Shown here piece by piece: positions 44,939-54,083 of a stretch of 64,000 nt of DNA; positions within the stretch are counted from its first letter, which is position 1; each line of letters starts with the position of its first letter. The DNA is from Vibrio echinoideorum (GTDB taxonomy: Bacteria > Pseudomonadota > Gammaproteobacteria > Enterobacterales > Vibrionaceae), in the NCBI RefSeq assembly GCF_024347455.1, contig NZ_AP025484.1, positions 682,001 through 746,000 of the forward strand, given 5' to 3'. A program made the translations under genes and the position numbers. Below the pieces are notes generated by a model. The model saw only the letters and a program-made list of their open reading frames with translations. It searched no databases and had not been told where the DNA came from.

Positions 44939-47431
44939 TTAAAGTAACTCTCTGGCGTGCAACTTGTTTTCGTTTTGCTTTGAGTTAATTAAGAAATAGG
45001 AGAGCCAGGCATCAACAGGAAGAGGTTTGGCGAAGAAGTAACCTTGTGCATATTTGCAGCCTATATTCCGTAAAGTTTCAACGTGACTTTGTGTTTCAAG
45101 GCCCTCAGCGATGACTGAAAAATCGAGTATTTGTGCGAGTTTCAATACTGCGCACGTTATTTCGTAATCCACCTTTGAAGAGTTGATGTCTTCAATGAAG
45201 CTGCGGTCCAATTTGACGCAATCAGCAGAAAGGTTTTTCAAAACCGACAAAGAGGAATAGCCGGTACCAAAATCATCGATCGCTATTTTATAACCCTTTG
45301 AATGTAAAACTTCTATTGTTCTCGAGCATGTTTCAAAGTCTCTCATCATGTCTCTCTTTGTAATCTCCAGTAAAAGCTGATGAGGCTTACAATCTGTTTC
45401 ATCGAGAATCACTTGTAGTTGTTGAGCAAGGTCTGTCATGTAGAACATTCGAGCGGAAAAATTGACTGAAAAGATGACGCCTTGTAAGTCTATCCCTGCG
45501 TGTTGCCACTCTGTGATGAGGTTTGCTACCTCCTTGAACACCCATTTATCAATGTCGATAATAAGGTCACTTTTCTCCGCAACTTCAAGGAAATCAATGG
45601 GAGGAAGTAATCCTAACTTTGGGTGTCGCCATCTGACGAGAGCTTCTGCTCCGATTATCTCTTGCGAGTTCAAATCAACTTTTGGTTGGAAGAAAACTTC
45701 AAGCTCATCATTATTGATGGCTTGACGCAATCCTATATTAGTTTCGATGAGATCGTTGACTTCATGCGTCATCTTGTCCGCATAAATTCGGTATTGGTCT
45801 CTGCCATTTCGTTTGGCGTGGTACATGGCTGTGTCAGCATTTCGGATCAAGGTTTCGCCATCTAAGCCATGGGTAGGGTATTCACAAACACCAATACTCG
45901 CTGAAACGAATATAGAGCTATTTCCGATGTAATAGGGCTTTCTAAGTGCTTGGTTCAAGCGTTCGGCGAGAGCTTCGCCTTCTTTCAAGCCAACATTTGA
46001 GAAAATTATCATGAACTCATCACCCCCCATCCGAGCGACGAAACCAGTCTCTCCAATCAGGTTTCTCAAAATATCGGATACGTTGACTAGCAGGTTATCG
46101 CCTGGTGCGTGACCTAATGAATCGTTAATGGTCTTAAACTCATCAATATCGAGATACAGTAATAAAAACGGTGTGTTGGTGTTAGTGGACAGTTTAATTT
46201 CTTTGTCTAATTTTTTTGTCGCCAAAAGACGGTTCGCCAAACCTGTCAGTGGATCGTGGTGAGCTAAGAAGTCGAAGTTTTTCTTCTCTTCTGTGAGTTC
46301 AAGGTAAGCTTCAGATAGCCTCGATGCCATGTCATTGTATGCTTTCTCTAAGTGAGACCATTCATCAGCCCTGCCTAAAGCTATTGGGTTCTTTAGGCTA
46401 CCTGACTCTAGACGGTCAAAGCCATGTCTAAGGGCATTAAGAGGCTTTCTGATATGGTGTCTAACGACGTGGTTAACTAGCAATATCGATAAAACAAACG
46501 CAAAGAAACTCATGACAATGGCGTTGAGTCTTGATTTTCCGATCTCTTTCTCTAGTTGATCGGTGAGTTCCAATGCTTGTTTTTGAACTCGTGACTCTGT
46601 GTTCTCTACCATTTCCAATAAGTCACTTTGTGCTGCTAACAGGGACGCCATGACTAGCCACCGTTGCTCTAAATTAGCTCGAATTCGTTTTAAAGCCGCG
46701 TAGTACTGCCTAACTGTACGGCTGATCTTTTTCTTCTCGGCAATGACAGCAGCGGTTTCGATATCTACATTTTCTAAGTGAAGTAAGAATATATCGAGTT
46801 CTTTTTCTACTTCGATAAGCAGCACTTTTTCGGTTTCTGGGGTAATACGGCTATGAATGTCGCCAACCATTTTTCCAGAAGTAAGAAAAGATTCTCGTAA
46901 CATATTTATCAGATCTAACTCGTTGTTATAAAGAATAAAATCAGGTTTATCTAAATGTTTAAGTTTACTATCGGCGATAGCAAATTCGAGCTGATCAAGT
47001 TGGTCTGCTAGCGTTACATCAATTTTGTTGGTCTGTTTTAGAATTCGATTTAATGCGAGTGAGCTACCCAAAAATCGATGAAAATTATTAATGAATGCAT
47101 CAATTCTCTGCGAAAAGCCTTCGTTCGTTGATAAGCCCCTTAACCTCTGTAGTTGAAAATCAACATTAAATGCTTCTTCAGATAAAGTGGTTTCACTGAA
47201 CAAAAAGGTTTGTTCAAGTAGTTTTACTCTCGACGTTAAGGTAAAAACTCGGCGGCTGATTTCAGAGTTAACAATTAACTCTGATACATGCGTTGAGGTT
47301 TCGGTTTTCAGTGTCGACTCTACGTAATATAGGGAGCGAATCACCGTTATAACGGCAAGGCTTACAATCAATAACGACAAAAGGTTGGAGATAATGAGTC
47401 TTTGGGTGATGTTTATCTGGTTCAATTTCAT
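44939..47431 (-). CDS. Membrane GGDEF/EAL protein paired with a periplasmic binding protein
   Basis: 830 residues: membrane segment near 15-35, a long helical periplasmic region (to about 300), a second segment near 305-325, HAMP, a GGDEF domain with intact MGGDEF and an EAL domain with GAEALVRWRHP, NFSARM, EITKRD, DDFGTGYSS, KLDRSF and AEGLET. Both synthesis and breakdown of c-di-GMP look possible. The ATG at 47431 overlaps the stop of the binding-protein gene as ATGA and has GGAAG before it; this is better than the TTG at 47443. The coupling suggests that the periplasmic protein sets the balance of the two activities. Confidence 0.9.
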   Translation of the reverse strand: MKLNQINITQRLIISNLLSLLIVSLAVITVIRSLYYVESTLKTETSTHVSELIVNSEISRRVFTLTSRVKLLEQTFLFSETTLSEEAFNVDFQLQRLRGLSTNEGFSQRIDAFINNFHRFLGSSLALNRILKQTNKIDVTLADQLDQLEFAIADSKLKHLDKPDFILYNNELDLINMLRESFLTSGKMVGDIHSRITPETEKVLLIEVEKELDIFLLHLENVDIETAAVIAEKKKISRTVRQYYAALKRIRANLEQRWLVMASLLAAQSDLLEMVENTESRVQKQALELTDQLEKEIGKSRLNAIVMSFFAFVLSILLVNHVVRHHIRKPLNALRHGFDRLESGSLKNPIALGRADEWSHLEKAYNDMASRLSEAYLELTEEKKNFDFLAHHDPLTGLANRLLATKKLDKEIKLSTNTNTPFLLLYLDIDEFKTINDSLGHAPGDNLLVNVSDILRNLIGETGFVARMGGDEFMIIFSNVGLKEGEALAERLNQALRKPYYIGNSSIFVSASIGVCEYPTHGLDGETLIRNADTAMYHAKRNGRDQYRIYADKMTHEVNDLIETNIGLRQAINNDELEVFFQPKVDLNSQEIIGAEALVRWRHPKLGLLPPIDFLEVAEKSDLIIDIDKWVFKEVANLITEWQHAGIDLQGVIFSVNFSARMFYMTDLAQQLQVILDETDCKPHQLLLEITKRDMMRDFETCSRTIEVLHSKGYKIAIDDFGTGYSSLSVLKNLSADCVKLDRSFIEDINSSKVDYEITCAVLKLAQILDFSVIAEGLETQSHVETLRNIGCKYAQGYFFAKPLPVDAWLSYFLINSKQNENKLHARELL

Positions 47432-48546
47432 TTTGGCTTCCAAATTCTCAAATATGCTTCACGGTAGCCATTTTTAGGGTCATAAATTCCGGTGTCTTCT
47501 TGGTTGATAAGCTCTTCGACGTTGTCTGGGGTAACCAAATGAACAGGGGCTGAATAACCGCTCGGTGGCATTTGATTAAATGCTCGGTTGAGTTCGTCGA
47601 CTATCTGCCACCCTTGTAGGTATAGGGGTTCGGGGACGGTTGCGAGTTGAAATTGACCGCTATTAATCCTTTTATACGCCGCTTTACTTCCGTCTCCAGC
47701 CGAAATGTTTTGTGGAATAAGTTTGTACTCTTCTAGATTCGATTCTAAAGATGGGATTGCGTAATCAATATATAGGTCGTTGATCGCCAGCATGTGTGTG
47801 ATCTTTTCGTCATACTTTTGTTCGAGCACTTTTAAGGTTGCAGGCATTTGTTCGGCAATTTGATCCAACGGTAAGTAGTTCAGTTCAAGAACCTCACAAG
47901 TGCCACATCGCTTGATGGTATTAACCATAGCATTTGCTTTGATCATGGCGATTTCATAGTTGGGGTCAGTGAAAACGACCGTTTTCGTTCGACCATTTGA
48001 ATTGACTATAGCAAGCAGGGCGGCAACTTCTGCCACATCAAGCGGGTCAGTGGTTATGTTGGTGTATAAACCAATTTCTGGATTTCCTCCAACGAGTTCT
48101 GTTGCGTGCCAACCAATAACCACGATCCCAAGATCTTCAGCTTGCTTCAATATGGTCTTGTGGCGGACAGCATCAATTCCACCTAAGACAATCGCATCGG
48201 GCTCGAATCCAATGGCTTTTCTGATAGCGGCACCCTGTCTAACTTCGGAACCTAAACCATCGATAAACCGCAGGTGCCAACTAATTTTAGAAATGGCTTC
48301 AGATATGCCTTTTCCCACACCGTAAACGCCGCCATTGCGTAAGTCTGACGCGACAAAAATAATACTTTTTTCGTGGAGGACGGCTGGTCCTTGAGTTGGA
48401 CCTCCCCAAGTTAGCTGACTTGACACCGCACGCATCACTTTTTCTTCAGCGTATTTGAAGAATTCATCTTCTTGATTGCCTGCAAAACTCGAGGAGGAGC
48501 AGGTGGTAGCGAGCAATAAACCCGCAAAACTTAATATCTTATTCAT
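47428..48546 (-). CDS. Periplasmic binding protein, sugar/AI-2 type
   Basis: 372 residues with a signal peptide (ending FAG near residue 23) and the type I periplasmic-binding fold: IIFVASDLRNGGVYGV at the start, DAIVLGGID near residue 118, VVIGWHATEL near 140 and SAGDGSKAA near 290. It is relative to RbsB and TorT. There is no transporter gene. Its stop overlaps the GGDEF/EAL start, so it is a sensor subunit, not a transport subunit. Ligand unknown. Confidence 0.82.
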   Translation of the reverse strand: MNKILSFAGLLLATTCSSSSFAGNQEDEFFKYAEEKVMRAVSSQLTWGGPTQGPAVLHEKSIIFVASDLRNGGVYGVGKGISEAISKISWHLRFIDGLGSEVRQGAAIRKAIGFEPDAIVLGGIDAVRHKTILKQAEDLGIVVIGWHATELVGGNPEIGLYTNITTDPLDVAEVAALLAIVNSNGRTKTVVFTDPNYEIAMIKANAMVNTIKRCGTCEVLELNYLPLDQIAEQMPATLKVLEQKYDEKITHMLAINDLYIDYAIPSLESNLEEYKLIPQNISAGDGSKAAYKRINSGQFQLATVPEPLYLQGWQIVDELNRAFNQMPPSGYSAPVHLVTPDNVEELINQEDTGIYDPKNGYREAYLRIWKPK

Positions 48547-48627
48547 AGGCTCTATAAAAGGCTTTAATTCATTATTATTCTATATTTATAATAATGTTAA
48601 TAAACATTCAAACATTTGGTAACAGTT

Positions 48628-49722
48628 ATGTTGCATCGAATTTGTAAAAACGTCTTGCCAGCCCTGATTACAGCTTGTTTTTCTTTCCCTTTGCATGTGA
48701 ATGCAAGTGGCTTAAACACAGCCTCAGACGTAAAAAAACTGGATAAATTTCAAGAGACTGTCAGTGGAGACCCGATATCTATGGCCCCGATGACAGTTGA
48801 GAAACCAGTTAAGATTGCATTAATTTACCCAAGTGCAGATATTTCTGACTTTTGGATACGAAATTACACCGCATTGAAAGAGCGCCTCATTGATCTAGAG
48901 CTGCCGTTTGAAATAGAGGAGTTCACTTCAAGACAGATCGAACACTCGTTACAGACACAACATACAGAGCATGTTCTGAACTCTGAGGCGCCTTATGATT
49001 TCGTCATTTTTGGACCGTCTGAATTGGATATTCAAGCAGGTAATATTCAGAAGTTGTCTGCGTCTAAAGACTTCAAAACTTTTATCTGGGCGTTTCACAC
49101 GCCAAACGAACAATGGGTACATCAACCAGACAGTTGGTTCGATTTTTCCAGTTCGATGGGCGCGGATGTTTTGTGTGAACACGTACTTCAAGAATTGGGG
49201 AGTGAAGTTGAGTTTTCTGCCAATCGAGGGATTCCTGGAATAACAGACACCCAACGCTCGCAAGGTTTTATAGATTGTGTTGAAGAGAGAGGTGACTGGT
49301 TAACGGTATATGAGCACTTCGGTCAATATCAAAAAATTGGTGGTGCCGATGGGATTCGTTTGGTCTTAGGTAATTTCCCTGAAGTGACAATGGTACACAA
49401 TGCAAATACGGCGATGACAATGGGCGCTGTTGATGCGTTGGGCAAAGCTGATCGGTTGTCTGAAATCTATGTCACAGGTTGGGGAGGAACGGCAAAGGAA
49501 ATTGAGAAAATTCGCTCCGATGAGTTAGACGCTACTCCAATGCGAATGAGTGATGACCTTGGCGTTGCGACCGCAGAAGCTATTAAGTTCCACCTAGAAG
49601 AAAGACAAGAAGAAGTGCCGTTGATCTACTTGGGGCGTATTACGGTTGTACATAACAAAATGAATGACGATGAGTTGAATCAGTTGACGCGAGAAGCATT
49701 TCGTTACTCTGGTAAAAATTAG
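48628..49722 (+). CDS. LuxP-like periplasmic binding protein (orphan paralogue)
   Basis: 364 residues with a signal peptide and a sequence that follows LuxP of V. harveyi through its length: KIALIYPSADISDFWIRN, MGAVDALG, TGWGGTAKEIE, MRMSDDLGVATAEAIK and a C-terminal FRYS. By my recollection of LuxP, about half of the AI-2 contacts are kept (Ser, Trp, two Arg, Thr, second Trp) while Gln77, Thr134, Asp136 and Asn159 are changed, so it may bind another ligand. There is no luxQ beside it; it is divergent from the binding-protein/GGDEF-EAL pair across only about 80 bases. The ATG at 48628 is preferred over a TTG at 48616. Confidence 0.8.
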   Translation: MLHRICKNVLPALITACFSFPLHVNASGLNTASDVKKLDKFQETVSGDPISMAPMTVEKPVKIALIYPSADISDFWIRNYTALKERLIDLELPFEIEEFTSRQIEHSLQTQHTEHVLNSEAPYDFVIFGPSELDIQAGNIQKLSASKDFKTFIWAFHTPNEQWVHQPDSWFDFSSSMGADVLCEHVLQELGSEVEFSANRGIPGITDTQRSQGFIDCVEERGDWLTVYEHFGQYQKIGGADGIRLVLGNFPEVTMVHNANTAMTMGAVDALGKADRLSEIYVTGWGGTAKEIEKIRSDELDATPMRMSDDLGVATAEAIKFHLEERQEEVPLIYLGRITVVHNKMNDDELNQLTREAFRYSGKN

Positions 49723-49740
49723 GTTTGAACGGAAAAACCT

Positions 49741-49800
49741 AAAAGAGTCGTTTATCTGTTTCGACTGAGTCAGTCTGAATATGATAAACGACTCTTTTAT
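49741..49800. terminator. Long bidirectional hairpin between convergent genes
   Basis: A perfect 16-bp stem (49741-49756 with 49783-49798). Its loop contains a second palindrome (49763-49775). T-rich at both ends, it serves the LuxP-like gene and the phosphatase gene. Confidence 0.85.
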
Positions 49801-49851
49801 TGAGTGGATTCTGGATTCGAAATCTAGATGACGAAACCTTAGAGATTTAGT

Positions 49852-51534
49852 CTATTCAGTGATCTCTTGTAACACCTCTCCAATTGAACCACTTGGCTGG
49901 GTGATCCCCAGCTTATTCGAAAGTGTTGGTGCTATATCGTATGGCGTAACTGCACGAGAGATCTTTTGAGCTTCAACATCATAACCTGCGAAAATTACCG
50001 GTACATGAGTGTCATATTTCCATGGAGAGCCATGCGTAGAGGCAATTTGAAGGCCTTCCATGTCGTTAATGTAGCTACGTGGAGCAAAAACTACATACAC
50101 ATCACCAGAGCGAGCAGGGTGGTAGTTATTCTTGATTAGCTGCATCACATGAGTATCAGGTACTCGGTTAGCCGCAATATCACTGCTTGATACTGCAAAT
50201 GCAACACCTTTCACTTTCGCAATTTCATCAGCGATGGCATTTTGCACTTTCGCTAGATTGACCTTTTTCTTGGCAATCACGTCGTGGTTCAGATAGATGT
50301 AAGGTTGTGCATACAATCGAATGGCGTCTTTACCTAAACCAAACTCACTCTTCAAGCGTTGTTCTACACCTTGCGATAAAAGGGTATCTTTATTGAAGTA
50401 TTGTGCTTGTCGGAAGCCGAGAGCGTTTGCCGCAGGTGATGATTCAGGAACACCATGGTCGGCAGACAAGACAATTAAGGTATTTTCCAAACCGACTTGG
50501 TTATCGACAGTTTTTAAAAGCTTCGCAATTGTTTTGTCTAAACGAATCAAGTTGTCTTCCGTTTCTAAGCTCTCCGGACCATAAAGGTGGACCACATAGT
50601 CATTCGATGAAAAGCTCACGGAGAGATAATCAGTCACATCACCTTGGCCTAACTTCTCTTGCATCAACAACGTACTAGCAAAGTTTTCAGTGATTTCATC
50701 TCCAGCAGGGCTTACGGTCAATGTTGTACTGTAATACTTGTAACTAGCAGGGCCGTAAGGGTGTGGGAACGTGCGTTCGAAACTGCCTAGTTTAACCTTG
50801 TGGTCCATGTTGTGTTCTTGCAGGGTGTATTTCTCACGAGGTAAGGACAGTTCCCACTTTTGCTTGGAATATTGACTCGCAATAGCTTTTTCATTCCAAC
50901 GTGATACCCAATCTGGATATTCATCGTAGTAATAGTTACTGGTTACAAACTCAGATTGTGCTTTTGAGAACCAAAAAGCTTTACCGCTATGTCCGGCGAG
51001 AGATATTGCGCCGCGATCTTTTACCGATACGCCAAATACTTTAGATTTACCGCTGTTTGAAATAGTCAGCTCGTCACCAAAAGTGGTCGAGAGAATTGGT
51101 GCTGGGGAGCGGCCATCACCTTGTGCTGTCTTCTGCGTTGGGTCGATCTCGGTGGCCTTATCAACTCCCGCTCCTGAAGTTAACATCTTGTAGTTGCCAT
51201 CTTCTACGTTATAAACCAAACGTTCTTCACTGCGGTCATACCAAACATTACCTACCATGCCGTGTACGCTCGGCGGAGCACCGGTTGCAAGCGATACATG
51301 ACCCACAATGGTCTCTGTGTTGCCGTGTTGGTAGTTTGCATTGGTGTAGTAAGTACCGTCGTCCATTAGATATCGAAATCCACCTTCACCGAAGTTGTGC
51401 TTATACCGCTCTATAAGGTCTGCACGTAGGCCATCTACCGTGATTTGTAGGACTAGGTCTGGCTTATCGGCTGCCGACGCTGGAAATGCACAAAGCACGG
51501 CAAGTGTTAAGCCAGAAATTTTGGTGTATTGCAT
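49852..51534 (-). CDS. PafA-like periplasmic alkaline phosphatase
   Basis: 560 residues with a signal peptide (ending SAA near residue 22). It shows the alkaline phosphatase superfamily metal sites: VDGLRAD near 34, the Thr nucleophile region NTETIVGHVS near 72, ADHG near 355 and a late HGSPW. The closest type I recognise is the PafA group of calcium-independent phosphatases, but a phosphodiesterase cannot be excluded. It shares the superfamily fold with the sulfatases but has Thr, not Cys, as nucleophile, so no maturase is needed. AAGGACA ribosome site. Confidence 0.82.
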   Translation of the reverse strand: MQYTKISGLTLAVLCAFPASAADKPDLVLQITVDGLRADLIERYKHNFGEGGFRYLMDDGTYYTNANYQHGNTETIVGHVSLATGAPPSVHGMVGNVWYDRSEERLVYNVEDGNYKMLTSGAGVDKATEIDPTQKTAQGDGRSPAPILSTTFGDELTISNSGKSKVFGVSVKDRGAISLAGHSGKAFWFSKAQSEFVTSNYYYDEYPDWVSRWNEKAIASQYSKQKWELSLPREKYTLQEHNMDHKVKLGSFERTFPHPYGPASYKYYSTTLTVSPAGDEITENFASTLLMQEKLGQGDVTDYLSVSFSSNDYVVHLYGPESLETEDNLIRLDKTIAKLLKTVDNQVGLENTLIVLSADHGVPESSPAANALGFRQAQYFNKDTLLSQGVEQRLKSEFGLGKDAIRLYAQPYIYLNHDVIAKKKVNLAKVQNAIADEIAKVKGVAFAVSSSDIAANRVPDTHVMQLIKNNYHPARSGDVYVVFAPRSYINDMEGLQIASTHGSPWKYDTHVPVIFAGYDVEAQKISRAVTPYDIAPTLSNKLGITQPSGSIGEVLQEITE

Positions 51535-51585
51535 AGAGTGTCCTTCTTCGATGTGATTTCGTTACTTCAAATGACCTGGATTGGA

Positions 51586-51615
51586 CACTGAACAGAGGCA
51601 GACCTCTGTTCAGTG
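51586..51615 (-). terminator. Hairpin between the FGE-like and phosphatase genes
   Basis: A perfect 13-bp stem (51586-51598 with 51603-51615) with a 4-base loop. There is no T run on the minus strand, so it may be a weak terminator or processing signal. The rest of 51535-51738 is without a gene. Confidence 0.6.
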
Positions 51616-51738
51616 ACCATAGGGTTTTTCGTTAGCTTGTATCTTTTACTTGTCGAATTTTTTACTCGTTTCAGCCTTAATTCGTTCGCGGTTTTCATCA
51701 GTAACTAGTTATGATCTGTAACGAGCTTGCGCTGGTAA

Positions 51739-52527
51739 CTAGTCGGTATCTTTCACTAGGCGCAGGCCCATGTCCGACATAGTGATCGATTGGCTTGCGA
51801 AGTCACGACGGTAACTTTCAGATTCATTTTTGTCATACGCAAAGCTGCCACCGCGAACTGATTTATGTGATAAACCAACGTCGCTGTGTTTTGCGTTGTT
51901 AGGATTGTCTGTTGGACCGAATCGATAGAAGGTGTCATCGAAGGCATCAATCACAAACTCTCCAACATTTCCGCTCATGTCATATAAGCCTAGTTCATTT
52001 GGCTTCTTTAGCCCGACAGGATGTGCGCTATTTTTAGAATTTGCTGAGTACCACGCAACATCATCTAAGTTGTTGGAACCACTGTAAGTAAAGCCTTTAC
52101 TTTTGTTACCACCTTTCGCTGCAAATTCCCATTCGGCTTCAGTTGGAAGGCGGTATTCCTCGCCCGTTAATTCGTTCAGTTGCTCAACGAAATAGTTAGC
52201 TTGTTGCCAGCTGAGGTTATTGACTGGAACCTGAGGGTTTTGGAAGTAACTGAGAGATGAACCCATAACAGATTCGAACAATTCTTGAGTTACCTCAAAC
52301 TTTGCAATGTAGAAACTATTTACAGTTATATTACGCGCGGGTCGCTCGGCTTTGGTTGCGTCAGAGTTGTTTGAACCCATGGTGAATGTACCACCTTCAA
52401 CCAGCACCATATCTTGGTCAATTTTTTGGGCGATGGGGTGTGTAGGCACGCTTACACAGCCACTCAGAAAAATTGTCATGGTAACGCTGCTAATCGCTGC
52501 TAAATATTTGTAATTGAAAAATTTCAT
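51739..52527 (-). CDS. FGE-fold (SUMF1) lipoprotein without catalytic cysteines
   Basis: About 262 residues. The ATG at 52527 has GAGG six bases upstream and gives a lipoprotein signal with lipobox LSGC; the longer frame from 52578 hides this. The rest is a SUMF1 domain: MVLVEGGTFTMGS, then the YRLPTEAEWEFAAKGG block, then GLYDMSGNVGEFV and SVRGGSFAYD. True formylglycine-generating enzymes use two Cys near the C-terminus; here the only Cys is the lipidated one (the region reads YRRDFASQ), so it is probably not a maturase. It is divergent from the radical SAM maturase. Confidence 0.85.
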   Translation of the reverse strand: MKFFNYKYLAAISSVTMTIFLSGCVSVPTHPIAQKIDQDMVLVEGGTFTMGSNNSDATKAERPARNITVNSFYIAKFEVTQELFESVMGSSLSYFQNPQVPVNNLSWQQANYFVEQLNELTGEEYRLPTEAEWEFAAKGGNKSKGFTYSGSNNLDDVAWYSANSKNSAHPVGLKKPNELGLYDMSGNVGEFVIDAFDDTFYRFGPTDNPNNAKHSDVGLSHKSVRGGSFAYDKNESESYRRDFASQSITMSDMGLRLVKDTD

Positions 52528-52664
52528 CACGTGCCTCAAATGTTCGAAATAGGCTGTGATTCTAACGTTTAAGGTCATTCCTATTGGTTATAAAGGGTAT
52601 AACATGCCACTGACTTTATTAGGAATTATGATGGGAACAAGACATTAAGATAGGTAGGTAAATC

Positions 52665-53996
52665 ATGCACATTACTCAAGGTCCACAATATAACGGTAAA
52701 GCGTCTAAGCGCTTACATGTTATGGCTAAACCGATTGGCGCAGCGTGCAACATTGACTGTAAATATTGTTATTACCTAAGTAAGCAAGATTTGTTGGAGT
52801 ACAAGAAAGGCAGTTCTCCAAGAATGGATGATGAGACGTTGGAGACTTACATCCGACAATACATCGAAGGACAAAATACCCCTGAAATTATTTTCTCATG
52901 GCAGGGCGGTGAACCGACCATGCTGGGTTTAGCGTATTTTGAAAAAGTGGTTGAGCTACAAAAGAAGTATCAACCTCAAGGTGTGTTGATTTCAAATGAC
53001 CTACAAACCAATGGCACACTTTTAAATGACGATTGGGGGCAATTCTTAGCGAAGAACAACTTCCTGATCGGTTTAAGTATTGATGGCCCAGAAATGCTCC
53101 ATAACGCCTATCGTACCAACAGAGCAGGGCGTGGCACATTCAAGCAAGTAATGGCGGCAGTCGAACTGCTGCACAAATATCAAGTGAAGTTCGCCACGCT
53201 TACCTGTGTGAATAATTTAACCAGCCAAAATGCATTAGAGGTGTATCGCTTTTTACGCGATGAAGTTAAATCACCGCAAATGCAGTTCATTCCTATCGTA
53301 GAGCAAAAAACCTTTAGAACGGTTGCGCCTCAAACATCTCAAGTGAGCGAACAATTAAAACAAGGCGACAAGCGTCTGATCCCTGGTCATAAAGATTCCA
53401 TCATGGAATCGTGGTGTGTGTCAGACTTGGCGTGGGGTAATTTCCTTATTTCTGTGTTTGATGAGTGGTCGAAGAACGACATCGGTAAAGTGTTTGTTCA
53501 GTATTTTGAAGCCAGTCTAGAAACATGGATTGGCCGTCCAAATCCTCTTTGTACTTTGAATGAAATATGCGGAAAAGGGTTGGCGATGGAGCCGAACGGC
53601 GACGTATTTTCATGTGACCACTATGTATACCCTGAATACAAGATAGGTAACATTCATCATGAGAAGCTTGAGGATCTCGCTTACAGCGCGCCCCAACAGA
53701 AATTTGGCTTTGCGAAATCACGCACACTGACTAGCCAATGTCAGCAATGTGACTATAAGTTTGCCTGCCATGGAGAGTGTCCTAAAAATCGCTTTATTAA
53801 AACTCGTGCAGGTGAACCGGGCTTGAACTATTTATGTGCCGGTTGGCACAAGTTCTTTGCTCATGTTGATCAGTCGATGGCGTACATCGCTCGAGCGATG
53901 GGACATCCCGTTGCTCATGGAAAATTCAGTGACTCAATAGTGATGGCGCGTCGAGCACAACAGGTGCAACAAGCGACGTTTGAGACAAAGTTTTAA
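52665..53996 (+). CDS. Anaerobic sulfatase-maturating enzyme (radical SAM)
   Basis: 443 residues. A radical SAM site CNIDCKYCYY near residue 28 binds the catalytic 4Fe-4S cluster, followed by WQGGEPT near 80. A C-terminal SPASM region with Cys clusters (CTLNEICGKG, FSCDHYVYPE, CQQCDYKFACHGECPK) holds two more clusters. It oxidises the active-site Cys or Ser of sulfatases to formylglycine without oxygen in the cytoplasm. Its likely clients are the two Cys-type sulfatases at 29917 and 31827, about 20 kb away. ATG start. Confidence 0.93.
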   Translation: MHITQGPQYNGKASKRLHVMAKPIGAACNIDCKYCYYLSKQDLLEYKKGSSPRMDDETLETYIRQYIEGQNTPEIIFSWQGGEPTMLGLAYFEKVVELQKKYQPQGVLISNDLQTNGTLLNDDWGQFLAKNNFLIGLSIDGPEMLHNAYRTNRAGRGTFKQVMAAVELLHKYQVKFATLTCVNNLTSQNALEVYRFLRDEVKSPQMQFIPIVEQKTFRTVAPQTSQVSEQLKQGDKRLIPGHKDSIMESWCVSDLAWGNFLISVFDEWSKNDIGKVFVQYFEASLETWIGRPNPLCTLNEICGKGLAMEPNGDVFSCDHYVYPEYKIGNIHHEKLEDLAYSAPQQKFGFAKSRTLTSQCQQCDYKFACHGECPKNRFIKTRAGEPGLNYLCAGWHKFFAHVDQSMAYIARAMGHPVAHGKFSDSIVMARRAQQVQQATFETKF

Positions 53997-54083
53997 CGGA
54001 TTTTTTAGGTCAGCAGACCTTAATTAAATTTAATAAGAAACGAGTCTAAGGACAGGCTAAGTTCCCCAGTTTAAGGTAATACT

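Noticed and set aside
51739..52527. Second sulfatase maturase (FGE)
   Set aside because: The domain fold fits but no cysteine remains apart from the lipidated one, so formylglycine formation is not expected.
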